Shown here one piece after another: positions 28,706 to 36,367 of a stretch of 44,867 nt of DNA (position 1 is the stretch's first letter; the number at the start of each line of letters is the position of its first letter). The notes below the pieces were generated by a model that was given only the letters and a program-made list of their open reading frames with translations, was not told the DNA's origin and ran no database searches. A program made the translations under genes and the position numbers. Origin of the DNA: Fibrobacter succinogenes (GTDB taxonomy: Bacteria > Fibrobacterota > Fibrobacteria > Fibrobacterales > Fibrobacteraceae); NCBI RefSeq assembly GCF_902779965.1, contig NZ_CACZDK010000029.1:1-44867 (forward strand). The letters run 5' to 3'.

Positions 28706-31036
28706 ATGGGATTCAAAAAAGTTTTGTTAACATGCGGCCTTTCTGCAGCATGTTCCGTCTTTGCGGCTCAGTACGAAGCCGAGAGCGCAACCCTTTCCGG
28801 GGACGCAGCCGTTGGCAATAGCACAGCAGCATCCGGCGGCAAGTACGTCAAGATGAACGGTGGCGACATCACATTTTCTAAGGTTACAGTCGAAAAAGCA
28901 GGTAAATACACCATCGTAATCCATTACATGAACAATTACGGCGGCTCCAAAATCAACAACGTCGAAGTCGGCGGAGCCTCCTCTGCAGTCACGTTCGACG
29001 TGACCGATAAAGGCAAATTCGTCGATGTCGAAACAGTCATGAACCTCGCCGCCGGCGAGAACACCATCGCCATCACCAATAGCTGGGGCTGGATCGACGT
29101 GGACTACATCGACATCAAGGGCTACGAAGCAAAAGCGTTCAACCTCTGCAATGCTCCGGTAACCAAGACCGCCACCCCGTCTGCCATCAAGCTTTACAAC
29201 TTCCTCGTCAATAACTTTGGTAAAAAGACCATTTCTGGCGTAATGACCGGCAACATGGACGCCTACACCGTGGGCGACGCCACCCAGCACGAAGACGTTC
29301 AGGCCGTGTTCTCAGCAGGCGGAAAGTACCCCGCCCTCGTCGGCGTTGACCTCATGAACGCCACCGGCGGAGACAAGGACAACGCATGGTTCCAGGAATA
29401 CACCAAAAAGTCCATCGACATCGCCAAGAGCACCTGGAAGAAGGGCGGCATTCCCGCTTTCACATGGCACTGGCGCCCAGGTGACGAAACCGACTTTTAC
29501 GTAAAGAGCGCACGCAAAGAAGGCGAAACCTACACCGAATTCGATTTCACCGAAGCATTCATTACCGGCACCACCAATTGGGATACCGTTTCGACCGCTT
29601 ATAAAGCACTCATCGGCGACATCGACCTCGTCTCTAAAATTTTCCTTGACTTGCAGAAAGAAGGCGTCGCAGCTATCTTCCGTCCGTTGCACGAATCCGG
29701 CGGGAACTGGTTCTGGTGGAGCACGCATACCGGCAAGCAGTTCGCAGCCCTCTACCAGTTGCTCTACGAACGCATGGTATTCACGAACGGCGTGAACAAC
29801 CTCATTTGGGACTTTAACCCGAAAGACGCCGCAACCATGTCCTGGACTCCGGGCGAAACCTACTATGACGTTCTAAGCGTTGACATTTACAACGCCGCAA
29901 ACGATCACCAGAGCAACAGCTCCGCATTCATCGACCTCACGAACAAGGCTGGCACAAACAAGCTCATCTCGCTCAGCGAAAACGGCCCGATTCCTGACGT
30001 CGAAAAAATGTACGAAGATGGAGCCACATGGAGCTGGTGGATGCCATGGTACGAATCCCCATCTTGGGGAGGCGGATACGTTAGCCAAACTTCCGCAAGC
30101 GTATGGCAGAAGAATCTCGCCGACGAACGCATCATCACCCTCGACAAAATGCCCGGCTGGGACAACTACAACGAAGCTGCCGCCGCAACAAACGTTTGCC
30201 CAACGTCTACCGCTAACGCCAAGTTCGGTGCCGACACAGCCAAGGCAAACCCAGAAAACGTAGACCTTATCATGGGCGTAACCTACAAGGCCATCAATGA
30301 CAGCGGTGCCAATATCGAATACAGAAAGGTACCTAATTTAACAGGCGCAAAGAGCATCTCCGTGACCATCGAAAACAAGGGCTCTGGCGGAGCCGATAAC
30401 GGCATCTGGATTGGCATGGCTTTTGTCCGCGACGGGTCCAAGGACAAGGAATGGACCTGGGAACAGTCCCCGTCTGACGGCTGCTGGCTCAACGACGGTG
30501 CCAAATTGACCTGCGAATTTGACATCACGACTTACACCGACGATAAGGGCGTCGAACACCCGATGGATCTCGACAACCTATTCTCCGTCACCTTCATCTT
30601 GGCTGGTGCAAACGGTTTTGAAGGCACAGTGCTCTTCGACAACATGGTCACCGACAACGGAATCATCATCAACGGATTCAACAAGAAAACAGAACTCTTC
30701 ACCGCAGCAGACCAAAGCAAGGGCCACATCGCAAGCATTGAGCTCTTGAACAAAGACGGCACGCCGCTCACTCCGAACGCCATCAAGCCCATCGCAGCGA
30801 CAAAGAAGGCTAGCCTCCGCGTGAACGGCATGAACGTTGCACTCACCGCAGGCAAGGCGGGCTTCGCAAGCATCGACGTGTTCAACATGATCGGCAAGCG
30901 CGTCACAACACTCTACCGCGGAAACCTCAGTGCAGGCGAACACTCGTTCAGCCTCAAGAACCTCACCAAGGGTCAGTACATCATCCGCGCGAAGGGCGCA
31001 GGAATCGCTGCCACGCAGAAAGTTCTCATCAAGTAG
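28706..31036 (+). CDS. GH26 beta-mannanase with CBM35 and C-terminal sorting domain
   Basis: The ATG at 28706 follows AAGGAG by five bases; an in-frame GTG two codons earlier is less likely. The 776-residue protein has a signal peptide (about 1-19) and an N-terminal CBM35-type module (YEAESATLSGDAAVGNST to about residue 142). The GH26 barrel (about 150-490) has the acid/base Glu in RPLHESGGNWFWW and the nucleophile Glu in SLSENGPIPD. GH26 enzymes mostly cut beta-1,4-mannan. A second beta-sandwich (about 505-680, ending VLFDNMVTDNG) resembles CBM11-like modules. The final part, IDVFNMIGKRVTTLYRG to QKVLIK, is a type IX-like sorting tail. It is a secreted hemicellulase. Confidence 0.93.
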   Translation: MGFKKVLLTCGLSAACSVFAAQYEAESATLSGDAAVGNSTAASGGKYVKMNGGDITFSKVTVEKAGKYTIVIHYMNNYGGSKINNVEVGGASSAVTFDVTDKGKFVDVETVMNLAAGENTIAITNSWGWIDVDYIDIKGYEAKAFNLCNAPVTKTATPSAIKLYNFLVNNFGKKTISGVMTGNMDAYTVGDATQHEDVQAVFSAGGKYPALVGVDLMNATGGDKDNAWFQEYTKKSIDIAKSTWKKGGIPAFTWHWRPGDETDFYVKSARKEGETYTEFDFTEAFITGTTNWDTVSTAYKALIGDIDLVSKIFLDLQKEGVAAIFRPLHESGGNWFWWSTHTGKQFAALYQLLYERMVFTNGVNNLIWDFNPKDAATMSWTPGETYYDVLSVDIYNAANDHQSNSSAFIDLTNKAGTNKLISLSENGPIPDVEKMYEDGATWSWWMPWYESPSWGGGYVSQTSASVWQKNLADERIITLDKMPGWDNYNEAAAATNVCPTSTANAKFGADTAKANPENVDLIMGVTYKAINDSGANIEYRKVPNLTGAKSISVTIENKGSGGADNGIWIGMAFVRDGSKDKEWTWEQSPSDGCWLNDGAKLTCEFDITTYTDDKGVEHPMDLDNLFSVTFILAGANGFEGTVLFDNMVTDNGIIINGFNKKTELFTAADQSKGHIASIELLNKDGTPLTPNAIKPIAATKKASLRVNGMNVALTAGKAGFASIDVFNMIGKRVTTLYRGNLSAGEHSFSLKNLTKGQYIIRAKGAGIAATQKVLIK

Positions 31037-31062
31037 ATTTTTACACATAAAGCTAAATACAC

Positions 31063-31092
31063 AAAGGTGACCGCGAAAGCGGCCACCTTTTC
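31063..31092. terminator. Terminator of the mannanase gene
   Basis: AAAGGTGaCCGC and GCGGcCACCTTT pair with one mismatch around a GAAA loop, followed by TTCTCGTTTTT. It lies 27 bases after the stop codon. Confidence 0.85.
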
Positions 31093-31129
31093 TCGTTTTT
31101 GCATCTGATTCGCGAAAAAAAGCGGCCCC

Positions 31130-31159
31130 TTGACACACATTATCGGACAAGTATATATT
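31130..31159 (+). promoter_or_regulatory. Strong sigma70-type promoter upstream of the Rpn gene
   Basis: TTGACA and TATATT lie 18 bases apart. Transcription would start near 31,166, about 370 bases ahead of the next start codon, giving an unusually long leader. The same pair of boxes with the same spacing is seen before sfsA. Confidence 0.6.
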
Positions 31160-31165
31160 ACCCCG

Positions 31166-31534
31166 TAGATTGCATTAATCCTGCCGACACCGAGAAATTG
31201 ACGCCGTTGGCGTCCGTATCATAGTCTCGGTCATAGTTTCCAAGCTTGAAACTGCGACTCTCGACTCAGTACTATTCAGGGCAGGAAGTTCCACTATCTG
31301 CTTGAGGTCGTTTCCCTTTGCTGTGCCGACGACACCGCGAATCGAGACAGTTGCCCTGTGGAGGACCGGCTCCGTGGCTATCAACGTAGAGCACCGTCTG
31401 CCTTAGAATTGGCGGACGTTAAAACCGAGTCATTGAAAAATTTGCAAGCGATTGCCTGACGGCGACCGTGGTTTATGGCTGTTGTCTTTGCAGCTTTCGC
31501 ATGCGGGCTTTAACAAACTTATACGGAGATTCAG
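31166..31534. other. Long leader or decayed gene with strong secondary structure
   Basis: No intact gene is seen. On the plus strand the sequence can fold: CCGAGA/TCTCGG encloses a perfect GACGCC-GTT-GGCGTC hairpin, AGTTTC/GAAACT flanks a seven-base loop, CAGGGCA pairs with TGCCCTG about 70 bases away, and CGTCTGCC with GGCGGACG. Against an RNA role, the minus strand near 31,168-31,245 reads like the end of a decayed protein gene (NYDRDYDTDANGVNFSVSAG then a stop) in local codon usage. It may be the 5' leader of the Rpn gene built from dead coding sequence. Confidence 0.35.
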
Positions 31535-32770
31535 ATGAATCGCACACAACATTATTCCTTGCTCAGGGCAATGGAAATCGACAAGAAAAACCTTCTCAAG
31601 TACCAGGAAATCTACAACTACGCCTACATCCTCAGCGACGGCATTTTCAAGATTGTGTTTGCCGAAGAAAAGGACCATACGCTCCTCATTTCGCTTGTGA
31701 ACGCGATGCTCGACTTGCACGGCGGTGAAACCATCAAGGAAATCACGCTTGAAATGCAGGAGTTCCCCGGCGCGTTCACCAAGAAGGACTGCATCGTGGA
31801 TATTATCGGAACGACCAACGCGGGCGAACGCGTGCTAGTGGAAGTGGTCAACAATCTCATTCCTGTTTCCAAAACAAGTTTTGGACAGGAATGGATTCAG
31901 ACATCCTTCGGCTATCAAGCGGCGAAGCCGCTTTCCCGCAATAAAATTGCGGAGCCTCAAGGACAGCAGCAGGGTGACGAATTTTACCGCGACCGTGTGG
32001 AATATTACATGTCCCGCGTCATCGAGAATCAGGTGCATACAAGCGAAAAGTATGAGTTGCCGCGTATTTACTTCCTCGGGCTCCTGGACTTTACACTTTT
32101 CCCGGAGGAGCCTCAGAAATACATTCACCATGTCGATGAAATGTGCAACGGGAGGAAGTTCTTCCCGAAAATCCAGAAGATTTTCGTGGAAATCGAGAAA
32201 TTTTTCAGGCTTGAAGAAAAGGGGATTACTACAAACGACAACTCAGAAGCCGCTCAGTGGCTTCGCGCCATCAAGGTGACAATCAACGAGGAACCCGTTC
32301 CCGAAAAGATTATGCAGAACGAGACCTTCCGAAGGTTGCTCGACTCGGTGAAATTGATTAATTTTGCAGAAGAGCTTTTCAACTGCGAGATAAAAAACGT
32401 GACGGACTTGATGGCAGAACATGAAATCGGATTTGCCGAGGGCAAGAAAGAAGGTCATGCTGAAGGTTTTGTTCAAGGCAAAACTGAGGGACACGCCGAA
32501 GGACACGAAGCGGGTCTCGCTGAAGGTCGTGCGGAAGGTTTCGCTCAAGGCAAAACTGAGGGACACGCTGAAGGCCGTGAAGCGGGTCTCGCTGAAGGTC
32601 GCGAAGCAGGACGCGCAGAAGGTTTTGCGCAAGGCAAGACCGAAGGGTTGAACGAAGGCGAACTGAGGAAAGCTCGTGAAATAGCAAAAGGGCTCCGCGA
32701 TGACGGAGTCCCGATGGAAATCATCGTCCGCAGATCAGGACTCTCCGAAGACGAAATCCGCAAACTGTAA
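31535..32770 (+). CDS. Rpn/PD-(D/E)XK transposase-family nuclease with insertion at the active site
   Basis: The 411-residue protein belongs to the PD-(D/E)XK transposase family (PF12784-like; Rpn recombination-promoting nucleases). It starts YILSDGIFKIVFAEEKD, has the catalytic Asp in DCIVDIIGTTNAG and the Glu in RVLVEV. Normally E-x-Q continues directly into an aromatic/Arg helix. Here about 41 foreign residues (from VNNLIPVSK to PQGQQ) separate VEV from QGDEFYRDRVEYYMS. The C-terminal 80 residues are repeated GHAEG, GLAEGR and GFAQGKTEG units, usual for the family, then a short helical domain LRKAREIAKGLRDDG. The open frame is kept, but nuclease activity is uncertain. The RBS is CGGAG ten bases upstream. 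Confidence 0.85.
   Translation: MNRTQHYSLLRAMEIDKKNLLKYQEIYNYAYILSDGIFKIVFAEEKDHTLLISLVNAMLDLHGGETIKEITLEMQEFPGAFTKKDCIVDIIGTTNAGERVLVEVVNNLIPVSKTSFGQEWIQTSFGYQAAKPLSRNKIAEPQGQQQGDEFYRDRVEYYMSRVIENQVHTSEKYELPRIYFLGLLDFTLFPEEPQKYIHHVDEMCNGRKFFPKIQKIFVEIEKFFRLEEKGITTNDNSEAAQWLRAIKVTINEEPVPEKIMQNETFRRLLDSVKLINFAEELFNCEIKNVTDLMAEHEIGFAEGKKEGHAEGFVQGKTEGHAEGHEAGLAEGRAEGFAQGKTEGHAEGREAGLAEGREAGRAEGFAQGKTEGLNEGELRKAREIAKGLRDDGVPMEIIVRRSGLSEDEIRKL
31847..31969. repeat. Hairpin-rich in-frame insertion in the Rpn gene
   Basis: The insert of about 123 bases lies between the codons for VEV and QGDEF. It contains three hairpins in a row: TCCTG..TCCAAAA with TTTTGGA.CAGGA (31861-31890), AAGCGGC-gaa-GCCGCTT (31917-31933, perfect) and CCGCAAT-aaa-ATTGCGG (31936-31952, perfect). 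The words AAAACAAG and GGCGAAGC occur in the same order as in the insert at 44466-44546. The exact borders are inferred from where family similarity stops and resumes. Confidence 0.65.
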
Positions 32771-32794
32771 AAAACGCTTTCACCTAAAAAACTC

Positions 32795-32825
32795 CCGCCG
32801 GCTCAGTTCAAAACCGGCGGTTCTT
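32795..32825 (+). terminator. Terminator of the Rpn gene
   Basis: CCGCCGG and CCGGCGG form a perfect seven-base stem with a 12-base loop, followed by TTCTT. It lies 25 bases after the stop codon. The T run is weak. Confidence 0.6.
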
Positions 32826-32890
32826 CATATACTGGCACAGCTTGCCAATAATAGATTGTTGCTCGCCCATCAAAAAGCTAAAGAAACGGA

Positions 32891-32920
32891 TTGACAAGGA
32901 CTTTGCGAAAGATGTATATT
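32891..32920 (+). promoter_or_regulatory. sigma70-type promoter of sfsA with very short leader
   Basis: TTGACA and TATATT are 18 bases apart. The expected start site near 32,927 lies only about five bases before the sfsA ATG, and no Shine-Dalgarno sequence is present in between. The sfsA mRNA is therefore predicted to be nearly leaderless. Confidence 0.65.
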
Positions 32921-32931
32921 CATCACGATTT

Positions 32932-33651
32932 ATGCAATACGGTCAAATTGTAAAGGCGACATTCATTTCTCGACCTAACCGCTTTATAGCCCATGTGAAC
33001 ATCAAGGGGCAAAAGACCGTAGTCCACGTGAAAAATACGGGCCGATGCCGGGAACTGTTGCAACCCGGCGCTGTTGTTTACCTCGAAGAATCTACCAATC
33101 CCGCCCGCAAGACTCCTTACGACCTCATAGCAGTGGAAAAAGTTACGCCACGAGGCACGATTCTCGTAAACATGGACAGCCAAGCTCCAAACAAAGTAGC
33201 GGCAGAATGGATTCGAGCAAACAAGCGGCGGTTTCCAAAATTGCAACTAGTACGCCCTGAATTTACCTTCGGGAATTCGCGATTCGATTTCTACATTGAA
33301 TTCAATGGCCGCAAGATGTTCCTGGAAGTGAAAGGCGTTACCCTAGAACACGACGGTTTTGCCACCTTCCCCGACGCCCCCACGGAAAGGGGAATCAAGC
33401 ACCTGACGGAACTCACCCGCATAAAATCGGAGCAAATGACCGCCGAAGACGGCACGCCCTACGAATGCGGCGTCCTGTTCCTGATACAGATGAAAGGCTG
33501 CAAGCGCTTTGGTCCCGACGACAAAATCCATCCGGAATTCGGCAAGGCCCTCCGAGGCGCCCAAAAAGCAGGTGTGGAAATTTTCGCGGTGGACTGCAAA
33601 GTCACGCCAGACAGCCTCGTGGCCGACAAGCCCGTTGACCTGTTTTTGTGA
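32932..33651 (+). CDS. sfsA: SfsA family DNA/RNA nuclease (sugar fermentation stimulation protein)
   Basis: The ATG at 32932 gives a 239-residue protein, the usual size for SfsA. Motifs include ATFISRPNRFIAHV, KTVVHVKNTGRCRELLQPGA, ARKTPYDLIAVEK, the nuclease-like block RFDFYIEFNGRKMFLEVKGV (Asp and E-x-K) and EVKGVTLEHDG, AMFPDAPTERG in the variant TFPDAPTERGIKHL, and GVLFLIQM. SfsA was named for effects on maltose metabolism in E. coli. Its fold suggests nucleic-acid binding with a PD-(D/E)XK-like core, but its role is not settled. Earlier in-frame starts would lie inside or before the promoter. Confidence 0.92.
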   Translation: MQYGQIVKATFISRPNRFIAHVNIKGQKTVVHVKNTGRCRELLQPGAVVYLEESTNPARKTPYDLIAVEKVTPRGTILVNMDSQAPNKVAAEWIRANKRRFPKLQLVRPEFTFGNSRFDFYIEFNGRKMFLEVKGVTLEHDGFATFPDAPTERGIKHLTELTRIKSEQMTAEDGTPYECGVLFLIQMKGCKRFGPDDKIHPEFGKALRGAQKAGVEIFAVDCKVTPDSLVADKPVDLFL

Positions 33652-34085
33652 AAGGTCGCGGTGGGGAAGTTTACATAGGGATTCTCGACAATCAGCCCAA
33701 TTACCTTTTGCTCGGTTATACCGACATTTATACCGACATTCACCCACTCAGTTGTCTCATTTTCGCCAATTAGGGCACTTTTTAGGGCGCTAAAATGTAC
33801 CCGCATCCCGTTTCCAACAATCTCGTACCAGGGCAAATCTACACCGAGTTTCCGACACGCGTCGCAAATTTTTTCGATGCAGCGACCCCAGTTTTCAATA
33901 TACCCGGCACGGTAGAATACACTGGCAAAGTCGGGATTATAGGGAATAGAATCATGCGGGTTCATCAGCGTTTCTGCAGTCCACCCATCCGGCAAAACGC
34001 AACGATTGCTTATGATAACGGATTCGTTTTCCACCCGAATCTGAACGGGACTACCGAACATATAACAGTTATGGACTATCGCATT
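33652..34085 (-). pseudogene. C-terminal fragment of an AlbA/RecG-like ATP-binding protein
   Basis: The frame reads NAIVHNCYMFGSPVQIRV, then VIISNRCVLPDGWTAETL, the block NPHDSIPYNPDFASVFYRAG, YIENWGRCIEKICDAC and a winged-helix start (GINVGITEQKVIGLIVENPY). This is the C-terminal half of the AlbA_2 (divergent AAA-4)/RecG-like family, usually NAIVHRDY...GRGIEKI. The N-terminal AlbA domain is missing: the sequence begins where the SIR2-like fragment ends. The other end runs into the 3' end of sfsA on the opposite strand, so the winged helix is also cut. It is a remnant. Confidence 0.75.
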
Positions 34086-34308
34086 ATACGATTTTTATGA
34101 GAGAATCTTCAATGGTATCCTGGTACTGCAAATCAGCACCATCACCAAACCGGCCTATTTTTACATAGCTTCCGTTTTGAACTCGGCTAGGGTCGCTATA
34201 AAATTTTCGGCCATAATTGAATCTTTTTAAGCTCTGCATCAAATCACGGCCCGTAGGGAATCCATACGGGACACTGCAACCGGCACCTATGATAAAGACA
34301 TCAGACAT
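34084..34308 (-). pseudogene. N-terminal fragment of a SIR2-like protein
   Basis: The 74-residue frame starts MSDVFIIGAGCSVPYGFPTG, the NAD-binding GAG-S loop at the start of SIR2-like domains of the kind found in phage-defence proteins. It keeps an AGGA ribosome binding site and the original start codon, but stops after IEDSLIKIV, exactly where the AlbA/RecG-like fragment begins. A full SIR2 domain needs about 250 residues, so a deletion has joined two unrelated genes. Function is not expected. Confidence 0.65.
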
Positions 34309-34314
34309 TAATCG

Positions 34315-34386
34315 TTATCCTACTTCCGTACCGGCTTTTTTCTTAGACATTATCTCAGTCATTTTCTTGGACATTTTCTTGGTCAT
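34315..34386 (-). CDS. Possible 23-residue Lys/Met-rich small ORF
   Basis: The frame reads MTKKMSKKMTEIMSKKKAG then TEVG and stop. It starts directly after the stop of the YhcG remnant and ends six bases before the SIR2-like start, so it may have been a coupling peptide or the remains of a small gene in this operon. The ATGTC(C/T)AAGAAA unit repeats three times. No family is recognised and there is no proof of translation. Confidence 0.2.
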   Translation of the reverse strand: MTKKMSKKMTEIMSKKKAGTEVG

Positions 34387-34394
34387 TTGACATT

Positions 34395-34670
34395 TCAATA
34401 CTTTATTTTGGAGGGGCGAGTTTTCCCTTTGGATTTAGGCAAGTTTTTCTTTTGATATTCTATTTTCAAATCTGGATGTTGCAAATAGAAATTTTTCTTT
34501 TCTTGTTCAATGGCCAGTTTCAGCTCATCTTGCGTGGGCATATAGGGCATGTACTTTGCCTTGAATATCTGATTTGAATCATGTTATACAGAATAGCGAT
34601 TGATATCTTCATCTGTCTTAGAACAGAGAACTATGCCAATAGTCAGATTATCATACATCCGTATATACAT
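34395..34670 (-). pseudogene. C-terminal remnant of a YhcG/DUF1016 PD-(D/E)XK nuclease
   Basis: Read on the minus strand, the sequence gives MYDNLTIGIVLCSKTDEDIN, then RYSV, an in-frame TAA where a Leu codon is expected, then HDSNQIFKAKYMPYMPTQDE and LKLAIEQEKK. This is the end of the DUF1016 catalytic domain (family pattern TIGIVLC...DEDIxRYSVL...YMPTEEEL). The N-terminal part is missing and replaced by the non-coding flank of the CRISPR array. A short basic tail ends at the stop codon 34395-34397. Confidence 0.75.
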
Positions 34671-34787
34671 CTATGCAAACAGCGAAAAAAGCCACTTGCT
34701 TGAACTGTCAGACGTCTTTTCACTAAAGAACGGAACAACTAAAAAAATTTGTCTATATTCATGACTTAATCTGAAAGCAATTCACAA
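34671..34787. other. Leader-distal flank of the CRISPR array
   Basis: This AT-rich stretch between the last (leader-distal) repeat and the YhcG remnant shows no gene and no clear terminator. The array transcript would run into it on the minus strand. Confidence 0.4.
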
Positions 34788-35908
34788 ATCTACAAGAGTA
34801 GAAATTTTATGAAGCTTCTAGGCGTACAAATAATTCAAAATCCTTATTTTCATCTACAAGAGTAGAAATTTTATGAAGCTTCTAGGCAAGAGAGCACTTA
34901 CGAAAGGCGGAACGATCTACAAGAGTAGAAATTTTATGAAGCTTCTAGGCAATCCCTTTGTTGGAGAATACTTAAAAATCTACAAGAGTAGAAATTTTAT
35001 GAAGCTTCTAGGCGAAGTTAGCGTTAGAGCCAACATTGTTATCTACAAGAGTAGAAATTTTATGAAGCTTCTAGGCTACAAAAGGGAAAAACAACATGGC
35101 AAAATCTACAAGAGTAGAAATTTTATGAAGCTTCTAGGCATAAAGGAGACAAAATAATGACAACCGACATCTACAAGAGTAGAAATTTTATGAAGCTTCT
35201 AGGCTGACGATTAATGAGGCGTGAGCTTGAATCTACAAGAGTAGAAATTTTATGAAGCTTCTAGGCCCGCTTGCGACAATCGCATACATAAACATCTACA
35301 AGAGTAGAAATTTTATGAAGCTTCTAGGCCGGCGACGCATCCTGTATCGCATTCGGATCTACAAGAGTAGAAATTTTATGAAGCTTCTAGGCCATCGTTT
35401 CGGCGGTGCGTGGTTAGACTTATCTACAAGAGTAGAAATTTTATGAAGCTTCTAGGCCGCGAGCTTGCTAAAGGATGTACTTTGTAATCTACAAGAGTAG
35501 AAATTTTATGAAGCTTCTAGGCGAGCTTCTATCACGAGGTGCTTCCGTAATCTACAAGAGTAGAAATTTTATGAAGCTTCTAGGCCGACGAGGACGTGGA
35601 TTTACCATTTTAGCAATCTACAAGAGTAGAAATTTTATGAAGCTTCTAGGCGTACCCTCGGATACATTCCCAACCAGGATCTACAAGAGTAGAAATTTTA
35701 TGAAGCTTCTAGGCCCTGACTCTCGTTTGCACGTACAAGCCATTATCTACAAGAGTAGAAATTTTATGAAGCTTCTAGGCTTGTGCCCAGTGCGCAGATG
35801 GTATGGGATCTACAAGAGTAGAAATTTTATGAAGCTTCTAGGCGGCTCGTTTGTCGAAAACGCAGAAAGCACATCTACAAGAGTAGAAATTTTATGAAGC
35901 TTCTAGGC
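34788..35908 (-). CRISPR. Type V-A CRISPR array, 18 repeats and 17 spacers
   Basis: Eighteen identical 36-base repeats start at 34788, 34852, 34915, 34978, 35041, 35104, 35169, 35231, 35294, 35357, 35422, 35487, 35550, 35616, 35679, 35745, 35808 and 35873. The 17 spacers are 26-30 bases and all differ. In the transcribed (minus) sense each repeat begins GCCTAGAAGCTTCATAAA and ends AATTTCTACTCTTGTAGAT, the Cas12a handle with its TCTAC-TCTT-GTAGA pseudoknot stem. The leader and cas2 are at the high-coordinate end, so the newest spacer is near 35,844-35,872. Even the leader-distal repeat shows no decay, which suggests an active or recently active array. Confidence 0.99.
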
Positions 35909-36092
35909 TCTACATTTATAATATAGTTTAAAATAGTAAGAATTTCAAGGAAAACGAGCGACGTTTGAAAAACTTCTTAGACATACTGCTTAGATGCGCA
36001 CTAGCAACAAATTTGATGCTAACTTTATGATATACAACGAAATACGGAGTTGTCTTGAAACTCCATCAAAAATGTTAAGACCGAGGTTTGCA
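35909..36092 (-). promoter_or_regulatory. CRISPR leader with promoter
   Basis: This AT-rich segment between cas2 and the array holds, on the minus strand, TTGAAA (35943-35948) and TATATT (35920-35925) at the ideal 17-base spacing. Transcription would start about four bases before the first repeat, so the pre-crRNA begins almost directly with repeat sequence. The cas2-proximal part has GGAGTTTCAAGACAACTCC, a nine/ten-base imperfect hairpin around 36,040-36,065, possibly for cas2 termination or integration-host recognition. Confidence 0.65.
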
Positions 36093-36365
36093 TTAAAAGA
36101 ATAACAGGTCCTGATCACGATGAACAGCATTTCCATATTTGATAGTCTTTTTTACATCAACATCAAATAATATGACGCTGTCATCTGGAGAAAACTCTTT
36201 CTTGAAATAGGTCTCTATTTCCATTTTCAGAATGTCAAGAAAACGTTGTGTATGATTAACTTCGTACACTGAATATTGAAGTCGTATAGCTCCATTTGAT
36301 TGGAGCATCTTTGAGAAGGTAGTTCTCAATTTGTCGTCCTTTATGTCATAGCTTACTAATAGCAT
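36093..36365 (-). CDS. cas2: CRISPR-associated endoribonuclease Cas2
   Basis: The 90-residue protein starts MLLVSYDIKDDKLRTTFSKM, the beta1-Asp of the ferredoxin-like Cas2 fold, followed by GAIRLQYSVYEV. It forms the adaptation complex with Cas1 that inserts spacers. It starts two bases after the cas1 stop codon, and its ribosome binding site GGAG is inside the end of cas1, so the two are coupled. The array leader follows at once. Confidence 0.95.
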   Translation of the reverse strand: MLLVSYDIKDDKLRTTFSKMLQSNGAIRLQYSVYEVNHTQRFLDILKMEIETYFKKEFSPDDSVILFDVDVKKTIKYGNAVHRDQDLLFF

Positions 36366-36367
36366 TT

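Noticed and set aside
31175-31384. 69-residue minus-strand open frame upstream of the Rpn gene
   Set aside because: No start signal or family; the better reading of this strand is in another frame with a stop, so at most a decayed gene is present.
34873-35897. Plus-strand open frames through the CRISPR array with repeated IYKSRNFMKLLG
   Set aside because: They are translations of the CRISPR repeat; spacers differ in length and break the frame, and the array is transcribed on the other strand.
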